Numbered from the stretch's first letter, positions 44,191 to 52,011 are shown. The stretch: DNA of 64,000 bases from Bradyrhizobium liaoningense (GCF_018130825.1 NZ_JAFCJS010000003.1:829001-893000); one strand, 5' to 3'. Program-made: numbers and translations. Notes: generated by a model from the letters alone, not told the origin.

Positions 44191-45156
44191 TCATTCAGCC
44201 CTGATGTTGGCCTTGCGCACGACCGGAATCCACTTGGCGTCCTCGCGCTCGAGATAGGCCCTGAACTCGTCCGGCGTCATCACTGTTGCTTCGCCGCCGA
44301 GTTTTTCGAACTTGTCGACCACGCCGGGGTCCTTCAGGATCGCGACCAGCGTTTCGTGCAGCTTGTCCACGACCGGCGCCGGCGTGCCAGCGGGGGTGAA
44401 CAGGCCGGTAAAGGTCTGGCCATCAAAGTCCTTGTAACCGAGCTCGACGAAGGTCGGCACGTCAGGCAGCGACTTCAGGCGATGCGGTGAGGTGACGGCC
44501 AGCGCGCGGAACAGGCCGGCCTTGATGTGCTGGAGGCTGACCGTGAGCTGGTCGAACGCGAACTGCACCTGGCCGCCGAGCAGATCGTTGACCGCCGGCG
44601 CATTGCCGCGGTAGTGCGCGGTAACCCATTGCAGCTCGAGGTTCGACTGCATCAGCTCGCTGAGCAGATGGTTGGTGGTGCCCGGGCCGGGCGAGGCCAT
44701 GGTCAGCTTGCCGGGCTCGCGCTTGGCGAGGTCGATGAATTCCTTGAAGTTGCTGGCCTGCACCGACGGATGCACCTCGAGCACCAGCGGCGTCATCGAG
44801 ATGGTCGAGATCGGCAGGAAGTCCTTCTTCCAGTTGTAGGCGTCGCGCTTGTTGATCTCGGTCGCAAACAGCACCGGGCCGTTGGCACCGACGAACAGCG
44901 TGTAGCCGTCGGGCGCCGACTTCGCGAAGGCTTCGCCCGCGATCATGCCGCCGGCGCCGGCCTTGTTCTCGATGATGAAGGGCTGGCCGAGCTTTTCCTG
45001 GAGCTTGTCGGCGATGATGCGCGCGGCGCTGTCGACATTGCCGCCGGCCGGATAGGGCACGATGAGCTTGACGCTGCGGGCGGGCCATTGCTGACCTGAG
45101 GCGGGTCCTGCCAGCATCGCGGCCACAGCAGCGATGGCAATCCAGATTAATCTCAT
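44191..45156 (-). CDS. Bug/TctC-type periplasmic solute-binding protein
   Basis: A 321-residue tripartite-tricarboxylate-transporter receptor of the Bug family. It has a signal peptide (MRLIWIAIAAVAAMLAGPAS, then GQQ) and a mature N-terminus WPARSVKLIVPYPAGGNVDS. AGAGGMIAGEAFAKSAPDGYTLFVG and the VPTFVELGYKDFDG motif are standard. GGGAGG before the ATG at 45156 sets the start; the enormous upstream extension of this frame is antisense to other genes. No TctA/TctB membrane genes are in the window, as is common for Bug proteins. It is the first gene of the catabolic operon, and probably binds the pathway's carboxylate substrate. Confidence 0.92.
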   Translation of the reverse strand: MRLIWIAIAAVAAMLAGPASGQQWPARSVKLIVPYPAGGNVDSAARIIADKLQEKLGQPFIIENKAGAGGMIAGEAFAKSAPDGYTLFVGANGPVLFATEINKRDAYNWKKDFLPISTISMTPLVLEVHPSVQASNFKEFIDLAKREPGKLTMASPGPGTTNHLLSELMQSNLELQWVTAHYRGNAPAVNDLLGGQVQFAFDQLTVSLQHIKAGLFRALAVTSPHRLKSLPDVPTFVELGYKDFDGQTFTGLFTPAGTPAPVVDKLHETLVAILKDPGVVDKFEKLGGEATVMTPDEFRAYLEREDAKWIPVVRKANIRAE

Positions 45157-45278
45157 GTTAACCTCCCAGCAGCGCTTCCAATTCCAGTATCGAGTGCCGA
45201 TGACGTCGCGCACGGCATCCCGATCGCGGCGCAATCTCCAGATGCGCACTTTACCTGTCGAGTGAATTGTGGCGTTCT

Positions 45279-45295
45279 TGTCCATATTATGGACA
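45279..45295. promoter_or_regulatory. Probable IclR operator
   Basis: TGTCCATATTATGGACA is a perfect 8-1-8 inverted repeat in the divergent region between the catabolic operon and the IclR-type regulator gene. Flanking GTTC and GAAC continue the symmetry with one extra base. It is 123 bp upstream of the operon's first gene and overlaps a possible ATG (45289) of the regulator, which argues that the regulator starts further downstream. The length and symmetry suit an IclR dimer site, so it probably mediates both control of the operon and autoregulation (inference). Confidence 0.7.
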
Positions 45296-45318
45296 GAACC
45301 AGAATAGCCCGCAACGCC

Positions 45319-46080
45319 ATGGAACCGCGGCAGGGCGCGCAGGCGATCCGGCGCGCGCTCGCGGTGCTGCGCATTCTTGCCGCAGGCCGCGAGGACGGTG
45401 TGCCATTGGCCGAGGTGGTGCGGACCACCGGTCTCACCCGTCCGACCGTGCACCGCATCATTCACGTGCTGATCGAGGAAGGCATCGTCGAGCGGCACGA
45501 GCGCACCAGCCGCTACGCGATCGGCAACCAGGTGCCGGAGCTCGCGCTGGCGCGTCCCCGGCCGTCGCGGCTGCTGATCGCCGCCAATCCCTCGCTGCAA
45601 CGCGCATCCGCCGCGATCGGCGACACGCTGTTCCTGACGGTGCGCACCGGCAACGACACGCTGTGCGTCGACCGCCGGATCGGAATCTATCCGATCCAGG
45701 TGCTGTCGATCGAGGTCGGCGCGCGCCGGCCGCTCGGCGTCTCCAGCGCGGGCGTCGCCATCCTCGCCGCGATGCCGGCGCAGGAGGCGCGAAAAATCGT
45801 CGCGGCCAACGAGAAGCGGTTCGAGGCCTACCGGACCGATGTCGCAACGGTGCTCGGCGAGGTCACCGCCGCGCGACGGCTGGGATACGGCATGAGAGAG
45901 ATCGGCCTCGTGCAGGGCACCAAATCGATCTCGACCTGGATCAAGACCCCGGACGGGCAGCCCGCCGCGGCGATGACCGTCTCCGCCGTTCGCACGAGGC
46001 TCGGGCCAAGGCGCGAGCAGGAGGTTGCGGAGATTTTGCTGCGAGAGGCGCGGATCATCGAGCAGGCGATCGGGGGTTAG
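45319..46080 (+). CDS. IclR family transcriptional regulator
   Basis: A regulator of about 253 residues. The N-terminal winged helix-turn-helix is QAIRRALAVLRILAAGREDG, then VPLAEVVRTTGLTRPTVHRIIHVLIEEGIVER. The C-terminal effector domain has DTLFLTVRTGNDTLCVDR, PLGVSSAGVAILAAMP and MREIGLVQGTKSISTWI, as in the IclR family. Alternative starts at 45262 (GTG) and 45289 (ATG) lie in or before the palindromic operator, so I prefer the ATG at 45319. It diverges from the six-gene catabolic operon and is the obvious candidate to regulate it. Confidence 0.9.
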   Translation: MEPRQGAQAIRRALAVLRILAAGREDGVPLAEVVRTTGLTRPTVHRIIHVLIEEGIVERHERTSRYAIGNQVPELALARPRPSRLLIAANPSLQRASAAIGDTLFLTVRTGNDTLCVDRRIGIYPIQVLSIEVGARRPLGVSSAGVAILAAMPAQEARKIVAANEKRFEAYRTDVATVLGEVTAARRLGYGMREIGLVQGTKSISTWIKTPDGQPAAAMTVSAVRTRLGPRREQEVAEILLREARIIEQAIGG

Positions 46081-46120
46081 CTTCACCTCTCCCGCGTGCA
46101 GCGCGAGCCCGCATACGGCC

Positions 46121-46247
46121 ATCCTTCGAGACGCCCGCTTTGCGGGCTCCTCAGGATGAGGACTGAGTGCGTGGCAGCAATTTTCACAGGCAAAGCTGCC
46201 GCTCAGCCTCATCCTGAGGAGACCGCGGAGCGGTCGTCTCGAAGGAC
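46121..46247. repeat. Palindromic repeat, TCCTTCGAGACG family
   Basis: ATCCTTCGAGACG with CTCCTCAGGATGAGGACTGA on the left pairs with CTCAGCCTCATCCTGAGGAG and GTCTCGAAGGA on the right. This 127-bp element makes up most of the 315-bp gap between the IclR and metY genes. The remaining 150 bp before metY show no riboswitch or operator that I can recognise. Confidence 0.85.
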
Positions 46248-46395
46248 GAGGCGCTCGCTCAGGCCCCGCCAAGCTCACATGCGATAGCTCTGCCGCAAGC
46301 AAGCAGCGCACTGTCATCGCACTGTCAATGGCTGACTTCGCACACGTTTTTATGGCACAACGGCCACCCTTACCGACCGACCAACGAGGCCACGC

Positions 46396-47691
46396 ATGCC
46401 CGCGCCAAAACCGCCTGCCTTCGAGACCCTGAGCCTGCATGCGGGCCAGCATCCGGATCCCACGACCGGCGCCCGGGCGGTGCCGATCTACCAGACCACG
46501 TCCTACGTGTTCCAGGATTCCGACCACGCCGCCGCGCTGTTCAACCTGGAGCGCGCCGGCCACATCTATACGCGCATCTCCAATCCGACCACCGGCGTGC
46601 TGGAGGAGCGGCTCGCGGCGCTGGAGGGCGGCGTCGGCGCGATCTGCACGGCGAGCGGCCAGGCCGCAATGCATCTGGCCATCGCAACGCTGCTCAGTGC
46701 CGGCGACCATATCGTGGCGTCGAGCTCGCTCTACGGCGGCACCATCAACCTCTTGGCACACACGCTGCCGCGCTTCGGCATCACCACGACGTTCGTCAAG
46801 CCGCGCGACCTCGACGCGTTCCGCGCCGCGATCAAGCCGAACACGAAACTGGTGATCGGCGAGACCATCGGCAATCCCGGCCTCGAGGTGCTCGACATTC
46901 CCAAGGTCGCGGCGATCGCGCATAAGGCAAAGATTCCGCTGCTGATCGACAACACTTTTGCCACGCCCTATCTCAGCCGCCCGATCGAGCTGGGCGCCGA
47001 CATCGTGATGCATTCGGCGACCAAATGGATTGGCGGCCATGGCATCGCGATTGGCGGCGCCATCGTCGACGGCGGGCGGTTCGACTGGCGCGCCTCCGGC
47101 AAATTCGGCGTGCTGACCGAGCCCTATGGCGGCTATCACGGCATCGTCTTCGACGAGCAGTTCGGCACCGCCGCCTTCATCATGCGCGCACGCACCGAGG
47201 GCTTGCGCGATTTCGGCGCCTGCCTGTCGCCGACCAATGCGTTCCAGCTTCTGCAAGGCGTCGAGACGCTGGGCGTGCGCATGGACCGCCACATGCAGAA
47301 CACGTACGCCGTGCTGGAGGCGCTGAAGGCCAACAAGGCCGTCGACTGGGTGCTGCATCCCTCGCTCGAGGACCACACGGACTATCAGCTCGTCAAGACG
47401 CTGCTGCCGCGTGGTGCGGGCTCGATCATCTCCTTTGGCATCAAGGGCGGCAGGCCCGCCGGGCGCAAGTTCATCGAGACGCTGCGCATGATCAGCCATC
47501 TCGCCAATGTCGGCGATGCCAAGACGCTGGTGATCCACCCTGCCTCGACCACGCATCAGCAGATGGACGCCGAACAGCTCAAGGCGGCCGGCATCGGCGA
47601 GGAGCTGGTGCGGCTCTCGGTCGGCATCGAGACGGCCACCGACATCATCGACGACCTCAACCAAGCGCTGCGCATCTCGCAAAAGGCCTGA
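46396..47691 (+). CDS. metY: O-acetylhomoserine aminocarboxypropyltransferase
   Basis: PLP enzyme that makes homocysteine from O-acetylhomoserine and sulfide (direct sulfhydrylation) in methionine synthesis. The 431-residue length fits MetY. The PLP lysine is Lys210 in HSATKWIGGHG. Other family marks are TTSYVFQDSDHAAALFNL, YTRISNPTTGVLEERLAALEGG, the SSLYGGTINLLAHTLPRFG loop, and LVIHPASTTHQQ near the C-terminus. GAGG six bases before the ATG sets the start. It is followed four bases later by an alpha/beta hydrolase gene. Confidence 0.93.
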   Translation: MPAPKPPAFETLSLHAGQHPDPTTGARAVPIYQTTSYVFQDSDHAAALFNLERAGHIYTRISNPTTGVLEERLAALEGGVGAICTASGQAAMHLAIATLLSAGDHIVASSSLYGGTINLLAHTLPRFGITTTFVKPRDLDAFRAAIKPNTKLVIGETIGNPGLEVLDIPKVAAIAHKAKIPLLIDNTFATPYLSRPIELGADIVMHSATKWIGGHGIAIGGAIVDGGRFDWRASGKFGVLTEPYGGYHGIVFDEQFGTAAFIMRARTEGLRDFGACLSPTNAFQLLQGVETLGVRMDRHMQNTYAVLEALKANKAVDWVLHPSLEDHTDYQLVKTLLPRGAGSIISFGIKGGRPAGRKFIETLRMISHLANVGDAKTLVIHPASTTHQQMDAEQLKAAGIGEELVRLSVGIETATDIIDDLNQALRISQKA

Positions 47692-47695
47692 CACC

Positions 47696-48478
47696 ATGAA
47701 GCTTTCCGTCAACGGCACCGATGTGTTTGTCGCAACCGGCGGCCGCGACTTCGACAAGTCGCTGCCCGCGGTGGTCTTCATCCACGGCGCCGGCTTCGAT
47801 CATTCGACCTGGGCGCTGCATACGCGCTGGTTCGCCCATCACGGCTTTTCCGTGCTCGCGCCCGACCTGCCCGGCCACGGCCGCTCGGCAGGCCCCTCGC
47901 TTGGCAGCATTGCAGAGATGGCCGACTGGACCGCGGCGCTGCTCGATGCGGCCGGAGCTGCGAAGGCGCATCTGATCGGCCACTCCATGGGATCGTTGAT
48001 CTCGCTGGAGACCGCCGCGCGGCACCCCGACAAGGTGTCCGCGCTCAGCCTGATCGGCACTGCCGCGACCATGACGGTCGGCCCGGATCTGTTGAAGGCT
48101 GCCGAGGCCAACTCGCAGGATGCCAACGACATGGTCGCGATCTGGGGCCTCGGCTTCAATGCCGAGCTCGGCGGCAGCCTCGCGCCGGGTCTGTGGATGC
48201 ATGGCGGCGCGCAGGCGGTGCTGAAGGCCTGCGAGCCTGGCGTGCTGTTTAGGGATCTGTCGGCCTGCAATGCCTACGCGAACGCGCTTGCCGCCGCGGC
48301 GAGCGTGAAGGTACCGACGACGCTCATTCTCGGCGAGCGGGACATGATGACACCGGCGAAGGCCGGCAAGGCGCTTGCGGCCGCGATCCCGCATGCGAAG
48401 ACCGTCGTGGTGCCCGGCGCCGGCCACATGATCATGGCCGAGCGCCCCGACGAGTTGCTGGCGGCGCTGAGGAACTAA
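47696..48478 (+). CDS. Alpha/beta hydrolase
   Basis: A 260-residue alpha/beta-hydrolase. The nucleophile elbow is LIGHSMGS (Ser97), the oxyanion region FIHGAGFDHSTWALH, and DLPGHGRS follows. The acid is probably in LGERDMMTP, and the His in PGAGHMIMAERP. It starts four bases after metY on the same strand, so the two form an operon, but the link between methionine synthesis and this hydrolase is not evident. One possibility is an acyltransferase- or esterase-type enzyme acting on the acylhomoserine pool (inference). Confidence 0.9.
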   Translation: MKLSVNGTDVFVATGGRDFDKSLPAVVFIHGAGFDHSTWALHTRWFAHHGFSVLAPDLPGHGRSAGPSLGSIAEMADWTAALLDAAGAAKAHLIGHSMGSLISLETAARHPDKVSALSLIGTAATMTVGPDLLKAAEANSQDANDMVAIWGLGFNAELGGSLAPGLWMHGGAQAVLKACEPGVLFRDLSACNAYANALAAAASVKVPTTLILGERDMMTPAKAGKALAAAIPHAKTVVVPGAGHMIMAERPDELLAALRN

Positions 48479-48547
48479 GCGGATCGATCTCCTGCCTTGC
48501 GCGTTGCGGTCAGACATCCCTCTGTCTCAAGAAGGGGAACTCGACCC

Positions 48548-49051
48548 ATGCCAAGACAGGAAGTCATTCGTAAAGCGAAGCAGGACAAGCGCGCCGGCAA
48601 GTCGGCCAGCACGCAGGCCGGCGAATTCGTCAAAGACGAGATCGACAGGATCCGGAAAGGAAAGCACGGCGCGCGCTCGACCAAGCAGGCGATCGCCATC
48701 GGTCTCTCCGAGGCGCGTCGCGCCGGCGTCGATCTTCCGCCACCGCGCAAGGGACGCACCAAGAAGGCGACGCGCCGCAGCGCCAAATACGCTTACGAGG
48801 TCGGCCAGGGCAAACGCACGCCAAAGCGTCGGCCGAAAGTGTCGCGCGCCGTCGAAGGCGTGTTGAAGAAGGAGCCGCGGTCGACCGCATCGCGCGGCGC
48901 GCTGTCGAAGCAGGCCAAGCGGGCCGCACGCCGCCGAACCGCAGCGTCCCGCTCGGCCGCCGCGCGGAAAGCGAGCCAAACCAAGGGATCGAAGGTCCGC
49001 TCCGCCGCCGCAACGAAGGCGGCACGCACCCGGGCGCGCCGCCGGAGTTGA
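48548..49051 (+). CDS. Very basic DUF6496-type protein
   Basis: A 167-residue protein with an extreme excess of Lys and Arg. The N-terminal 65 residues (RQEVIRKAKQDKRAGKSAST, then AGEFVKDEIDRIRKGKHGARSTKQAIAIGLSEARRAGV) match the DUF6496 type. The rest is an Ala/Lys/Arg/Ser-rich tail (KRAARRRTAASRSAAARKAS) resembling histone-H1-like bacterial nucleoid proteins. A DNA- or RNA-binding role is an inference from composition. The ATG at 48548 is used, preceded by AAGGGGAA; the frame extends further upstream. It is convergent with the SsuA-like gene, with only 15 bp between. Confidence 0.8.
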   Translation: MPRQEVIRKAKQDKRAGKSASTQAGEFVKDEIDRIRKGKHGARSTKQAIAIGLSEARRAGVDLPPPRKGRTKKATRRSAKYAYEVGQGKRTPKRRPKVSRAVEGVLKKEPRSTASRGALSKQAKRAARRRTAASRSAAARKASQTKGSKVRSAAATKAARTRARRRS

Positions 49052-49066
49052 TCAGTCGCACAGGCT

Positions 49067-50020
49067 TCAGGAGCCCGGCGTCCACTTCCAGACGATGTCG
49101 GAGACATTGACCGGCTTCGGGATCAGACCGAGCTTTGCGAAACGATCGGCGACCGCCTGCTGGCTTGCGATAATTTCTGAATCCAGCGGCACGACGCGGA
49201 AATTCGAGCGATCCACGAAACGCCTGACGGCCTCGATGTCGACGCCGGTCGCGTCTGCCTGCGCTTTGGCGACGTCCTCGTGGTGCTGGTTGGCCCAGAC
49301 GCCTTCGGACGCGAAGGTCGTGTTGAGCTTCGCGACCAGCGCCGGATATTTTTCCACGAAGTCCGTGTTGGCGATGTAGAACGCGTTCGGCTTGTGCACG
49401 TCCTTGTCGAAGGCGATGACGCGGGCGCTCTCCTTCAACTCGGCGAGCGCCAGATACGGATCCCAGATCGACCAGGCATCGACCGAGCCCTTGACGAAGG
49501 CGGCCGTCGCATCCGCAGGCGCAAGCGGCGCCGGCGTGATGTCGGACCAGGACAGGGCGGCCTTTTCGAGCGCCGCGACCAGGAGATTATGCGCGCTCGA
49601 TCCCTTGCCGAAGGCGACGCGCTTGCCCTTGAGATCAGCCAGCGTCTTGATGGCTGAGTCCTTCGGCACGATGATCGCCTGGGTGTTGCCGTCGGATTTC
49701 ACCGCGGCGACGTAGCGGATCTTGGCGTCGCCGGCCTGCGCGAAGATCGGCGGGGAGTCGCCGACATAGCCGAAATCGACGCTGCCGACATTGATGGCCT
49801 CCAGCAGCGGCGGACCGAACTGGAAATCGACCCACTTGATCTCGATGCCCAGTGGCTTGAAGGCGTTCTCGAGCGTCTGGCGCTGACGCACCGCCGGGAA
49901 GAAACCGCCCTTCTGCGTGCCGATGCGGATTTCCGCCGGCTTGTCCTCGGCGTGCGCGGGTGCAGCCAGGGCCGTAGCGAGCAGGAGCGTCGTTGCAAGG
50001 ATGTGTCGTCGGCTAATCAT
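49067..50020 (-). CDS. ssuA: Aliphatic sulfonate-binding protein (SsuA-like)
   Basis: A 317-residue periplasmic binding protein of the SsuA/NMT1 family, expected to bind alkanesulfonates or taurine-like compounds. It has a signal peptide (MISRRHILATTLLLATALAA, then PAHAED) and a mature N-terminus PAEIRIGTQKGGFFPAVRQ. GSVDFGYVGDSPPIFAQAGD, DLKGKRVAFGKGSSAHNLLV and GSVDAWSIWDPYLALAE are typical. No permease, ATPase or monooxygenase gene follows: the next gene is convergent. It is preceded by a 73-codon gene and a Cys-rich leader ORF, in what appears to be a single transcript controlled by sulfur supply. Confidence 0.88.
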   Translation of the reverse strand: MISRRHILATTLLLATALAAPAHAEDKPAEIRIGTQKGGFFPAVRQRQTLENAFKPLGIEIKWVDFQFGPPLLEAINVGSVDFGYVGDSPPIFAQAGDAKIRYVAAVKSDGNTQAIIVPKDSAIKTLADLKGKRVAFGKGSSAHNLLVAALEKAALSWSDITPAPLAPADATAAFVKGSVDAWSIWDPYLALAELKESARVIAFDKDVHKPNAFYIANTDFVEKYPALVAKLNTTFASEGVWANQHHEDVAKAQADATGVDIEAVRRFVDRSNFRVVPLDSEIIASQQAVADRFAKLGLIPKPVNVSDIVWKWTPGS

Positions 50021-50041
50021 ATCGCGGTCCTTTCACTGGGG

Positions 50042-50263
50042 TCAGTTGGCGAAGAGTTGCGAGCTCGCGCGGCGGCTACGCTCGGAGAACACGGCACGGG
50101 CGGCGCGCTCGGCCTCGCGGGCCGAACGGAACTGGCGGCCTTCGAGGCTGTCGAACAGGCGCTCGGAGGAGAAGAAGCGGAAGCCGCGCTCATCCCTCGT
50201 GATGATGCCGGCGGCGCGATCGTGGATCTCGATGATGTAGGCGTTGGACTGGGTATGGGACAT
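50042..50263 (-). CDS. Conserved hypothetical small protein
   Basis: A 73-residue cytoplasmic protein (MSHTQSNAYIIEIHDRAAGI, then ITRDERGFRFFSSERLFDSLEGRQFRS) with a helical Ala/Arg-rich C-terminus. The strand-turn pattern suggests a small alpha/beta fold. No known domain. It ends 21 bp before the SsuA-like gene and begins 70 bp after the Cys-rich leader ORF, so it is probably the first structural gene of that transcript. A role in sulfur use is an inference from position alone. Confidence 0.7.
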   Translation of the reverse strand: MSHTQSNAYIIEIHDRAAGIITRDERGFRFFSSERLFDSLEGRQFRSAREAERAARAVFSERSRRASSQLFAN

Positions 50264-50333
50264 GACTGCTCGTTCGCCGGAATTCGGCGTTCCTGTCTTT
50301 GGATTTTCGGTGTGAGATGCTGCTAGGAGACCG

Positions 50334-50429
50334 TCAGCAACAACAACAGGCGCCCGTTGCCGCCGAGAAACAGCGCCGCGTCATGCATGCCTGCATGTCG
50401 TTCTGACTGCGCTGGTGGTCGGTTCTCAT
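50334..50429 (-). CDS. Cysteine-rich leader peptide upstream of ssuA operon
   Basis: A 31-codon open frame starting MRTDHQRSQND and ending ACCCC just before TGA, with four consecutive cysteine codons (TGT TGT TGT TGC) at the very end. Two more cysteines are at positions 15 and 20. It lies 70 bp upstream of the 73-codon gene and the sulfonate-binding protein gene on the same strand. Between them is a possible hairpin CGCCG-AATTC-CGGCG (50277-50291). Leader peptides with terminal Cys runs that sense cysteine supply by ribosome stalling are known in mycobacteria; the same logic would suit this operon. The ribosome site is weak, so translation is not certain. Confidence 0.65.
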   Translation of the reverse strand: MRTDHQRSQNDMQACMTRRCFSAATGACCCC

Positions 50430-50606
50430 GGTGCGGCTTGGGCTCAAGGAGCAGTTTCGATGCTGCGAATATCGAGCGGTTGGCCCGATTGGTCAATGAA
50501 ATGGCTATCCATATTTGCGACCGCTGCGCTTGGGCGCTTCTCCCGCCGCAAGCACTGACAGACGGATTCATCTCGCGATGAGTTCAACGCGCGCGAGCCG
50601 CGGAGC

Positions 50607-50700
50607 CGTAGGGTGGGCAAAGCGAAGCGTGCCCACCATTTGCGTGTGATTGGTGAGACTTCGTGGGCACGGCGCAAGTGCGCCTTTGCCCACCCTACGA
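50607..50700. repeat. Palindromic repeat, GTAGGGTGGGCAAAG family (copy 3)
   Basis: Arms CGTAGGGTGGGCAAAG and CTTTGCCCACCCTACG, with inner AGCGTGCCCACC and GTGGGCACGGCGCAAGTGCG. It lies between the last gene of the phn operon and the leader of the ssuA transcript, in a 349-bp gap that otherwise holds only the leader's upstream region. Confidence 0.87.
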
Positions 50701-50778
50701 TTCCGGACTCGCGCAGATCCCTCACCCGTCTCGCCGCTTTGCGGCGAGCCCTCCCACAAGGAGAGAGGGTAAGAAAGA

Positions 50779-51390
50779 TCACCACATCGTCGCGGCAGCC
50801 CGCTCCGGCCAGATGCGGTCGTACTCCGCGCCGCCGACCTTGTTCTGGCTCATCTCGGCGAGGATCTGACCGGGCGTCGGCAGCGTCTTGGGATCGACGC
50901 GCTTGTCGGGATTCCAGAGATCGGAGCGGACGATGGCGCGGGCGCACTGGAAATAGATTTCCTCGACGTTCATCACCATCACGCTGCGCGGCGCCTTGCC
51001 CTCGACCTTGAACGAGGCCAGCAGTTCCGGATCGACCGAGAGATGCGCGCGGCCGTTGGCGCGGACGGCGTTGCCGGAGCCGGGGATCAGGAACATCAGC
51101 GAGACCCTGGGGTCGCGCACGATGTTGCGCAGGGAATCGACCCGGTTGTTGCCGCGGCGGTCCGGCAGCATCAGCGTCTTGGGATCGTGGATACGGACGA
51201 AGCCGGGCAGATCGCCGCGCGGCGAGCAGTCGATGCCCTCCGGCCCGATGGTGGCGAGCGCGGCGAACGGCGCCTTCTCGATGAAGATGCGGTAGAGCGG
51301 GGTGACGTGGTCGGCGACTTTCACGGTCGAGGCGTCACCAACGGTACCGTAGATGGCTTCGAGCTGTTCGACCGTTTCGATCACCGTCAT
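50779..51390 (-). CDS. Pyridoxamine 5'-phosphate oxidase-family FMN protein
   Basis: A 203-residue split-barrel flavoprotein of the PPOX class. Recognisable segments are FAALATIGPEGIDCSPRGDLPGFV, TLMLPDRRGNNRVDSLRNIVRDPRVSLMFL and GRAHLSVDPELL, with the C-terminal KSDLWNP-like RSDLWNPDKRVD. This layout fits the MSMEG_1061/DR2398-type subfamily rather than a true PdxH. It starts 24 bp after phnN on the same strand and may be the last gene of the phn operon, but its role in phosphonate use is not established. Confidence 0.88.
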   Translation of the reverse strand: MTVIETVEQLEAIYGTVGDASTVKVADHVTPLYRIFIEKAPFAALATIGPEGIDCSPRGDLPGFVRIHDPKTLMLPDRRGNNRVDSLRNIVRDPRVSLMFLIPGSGNAVRANGRAHLSVDPELLASFKVEGKAPRSVMVMNVEEIYFQCARAIVRSDLWNPDKRVDPKTLPTPGQILAEMSQNKVGGAEYDRIWPERAAATMW

Positions 51391-51414
51391 TCCACTCTCT
51401 CCTGGTTGCGCCGG

Positions 51415-52011
51415 CTATTCGTGCCAGCCTTCATTCCTGATCACGCGCACGAGCTGGCGGCTGTGATAGTCCGCGCTGCCGGCATTGAGGATGGTGACAT
51501 CGGCCTGCGCCGACGCGTTATCGACACTGCGCGACAGCCGCTCCGCGATATTGCCGTCGCTGTGCCGGGCGCGCGCGGCGAGCCGCTGCGCCAGCACGTC
51601 CGGCGGTGCCGTGATCGCAACCACCACGACATTGGCATAGGCCTGGCGCAGCGCGGCAATCACGGTGCGCGAGACATTCGCGACGACCGCACGACCCGCG
51701 CGGATGTCATCGTTGATCTCGAGCGGCAACGCATAGGCGTGTCCATGTGCCTCCCAGTGCACGGCGAAATCGCCGTGCTCACGTGCGCGGTGGAAGTCGT
51801 CGGGGCTCACCGCGATATTGTCCTCATCGGCGGAGGAGGCGCGCGTCACGATACGGCGCGGGAAGACGATGTCGGAATCGTCGCTGCAGGCCGCCTGCGC
51901 CAGCCGCAACAGCGTGTCCTTGCCGGCGCCGCTGGGACCGACCACGAGCACGAGCCGGCCGGGGCCGATCGCACCCGCCTCGCCTTCGGCCGTGGTCACG
52001 GTCTCGCTCAT
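51415..52011 (-). CDS. phnN: Ribose 1,5-bisphosphate phosphokinase PhnN
   Basis: Kinase that converts ribose 1,5-bisphosphate to PRPP, recycling the ribose left after C-P bond cleavage. The 198-residue protein has a guanylate-kinase-like fold with P-loop VVGPSGAGKDTLL at about residues 24-36. PRRIVTRASSADEDN is the substrate-binding stretch, followed by FAVHWEAHGHAYALP and the C-terminal RELVRVIRN-like RQLVRVIRNEG. Its start overlaps the end of phnM by four bases (ATGA), so it is translationally coupled. Confidence 0.94.
   Translation of the reverse strand: MSETVTTAEGEAGAIGPGRLVLVVGPSGAGKDTLLRLAQAACSDDSDIVFPRRIVTRASSADEDNIAVSPDDFHRAREHGDFAVHWEAHGHAYALPLEINDDIRAGRAVVANVSRTVIAALRQAYANVVVVAITAPPDVLAQRLAARARHSDGNIAERLSRSVDNASAQADVTILNAGSADYHSRQLVRVIRNEGWHE

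Noticed and set aside
46254..46395. Possible SAM-II riboswitch upstream of metY
   Set aside because: I looked for the conserved pseudoknot core and A-rich segment and did not find it in either the leader or the repeat.
44191..47781. A 1196-codon open frame on the minus strand
   Set aside because: Only the last 321 codons (from 45156) form a real gene with signal peptide and ribosome site. The rest is antisense to the IclR and metY genes and is kept open by their GC-rich codon bias.
50323..50571. An 82-codon minus-strand frame overlapping the Cys-rich leader
   Set aside because: It is in a different frame, has no ribosome site or motif, and the leader frame in the same stretch has a far more specific pattern.
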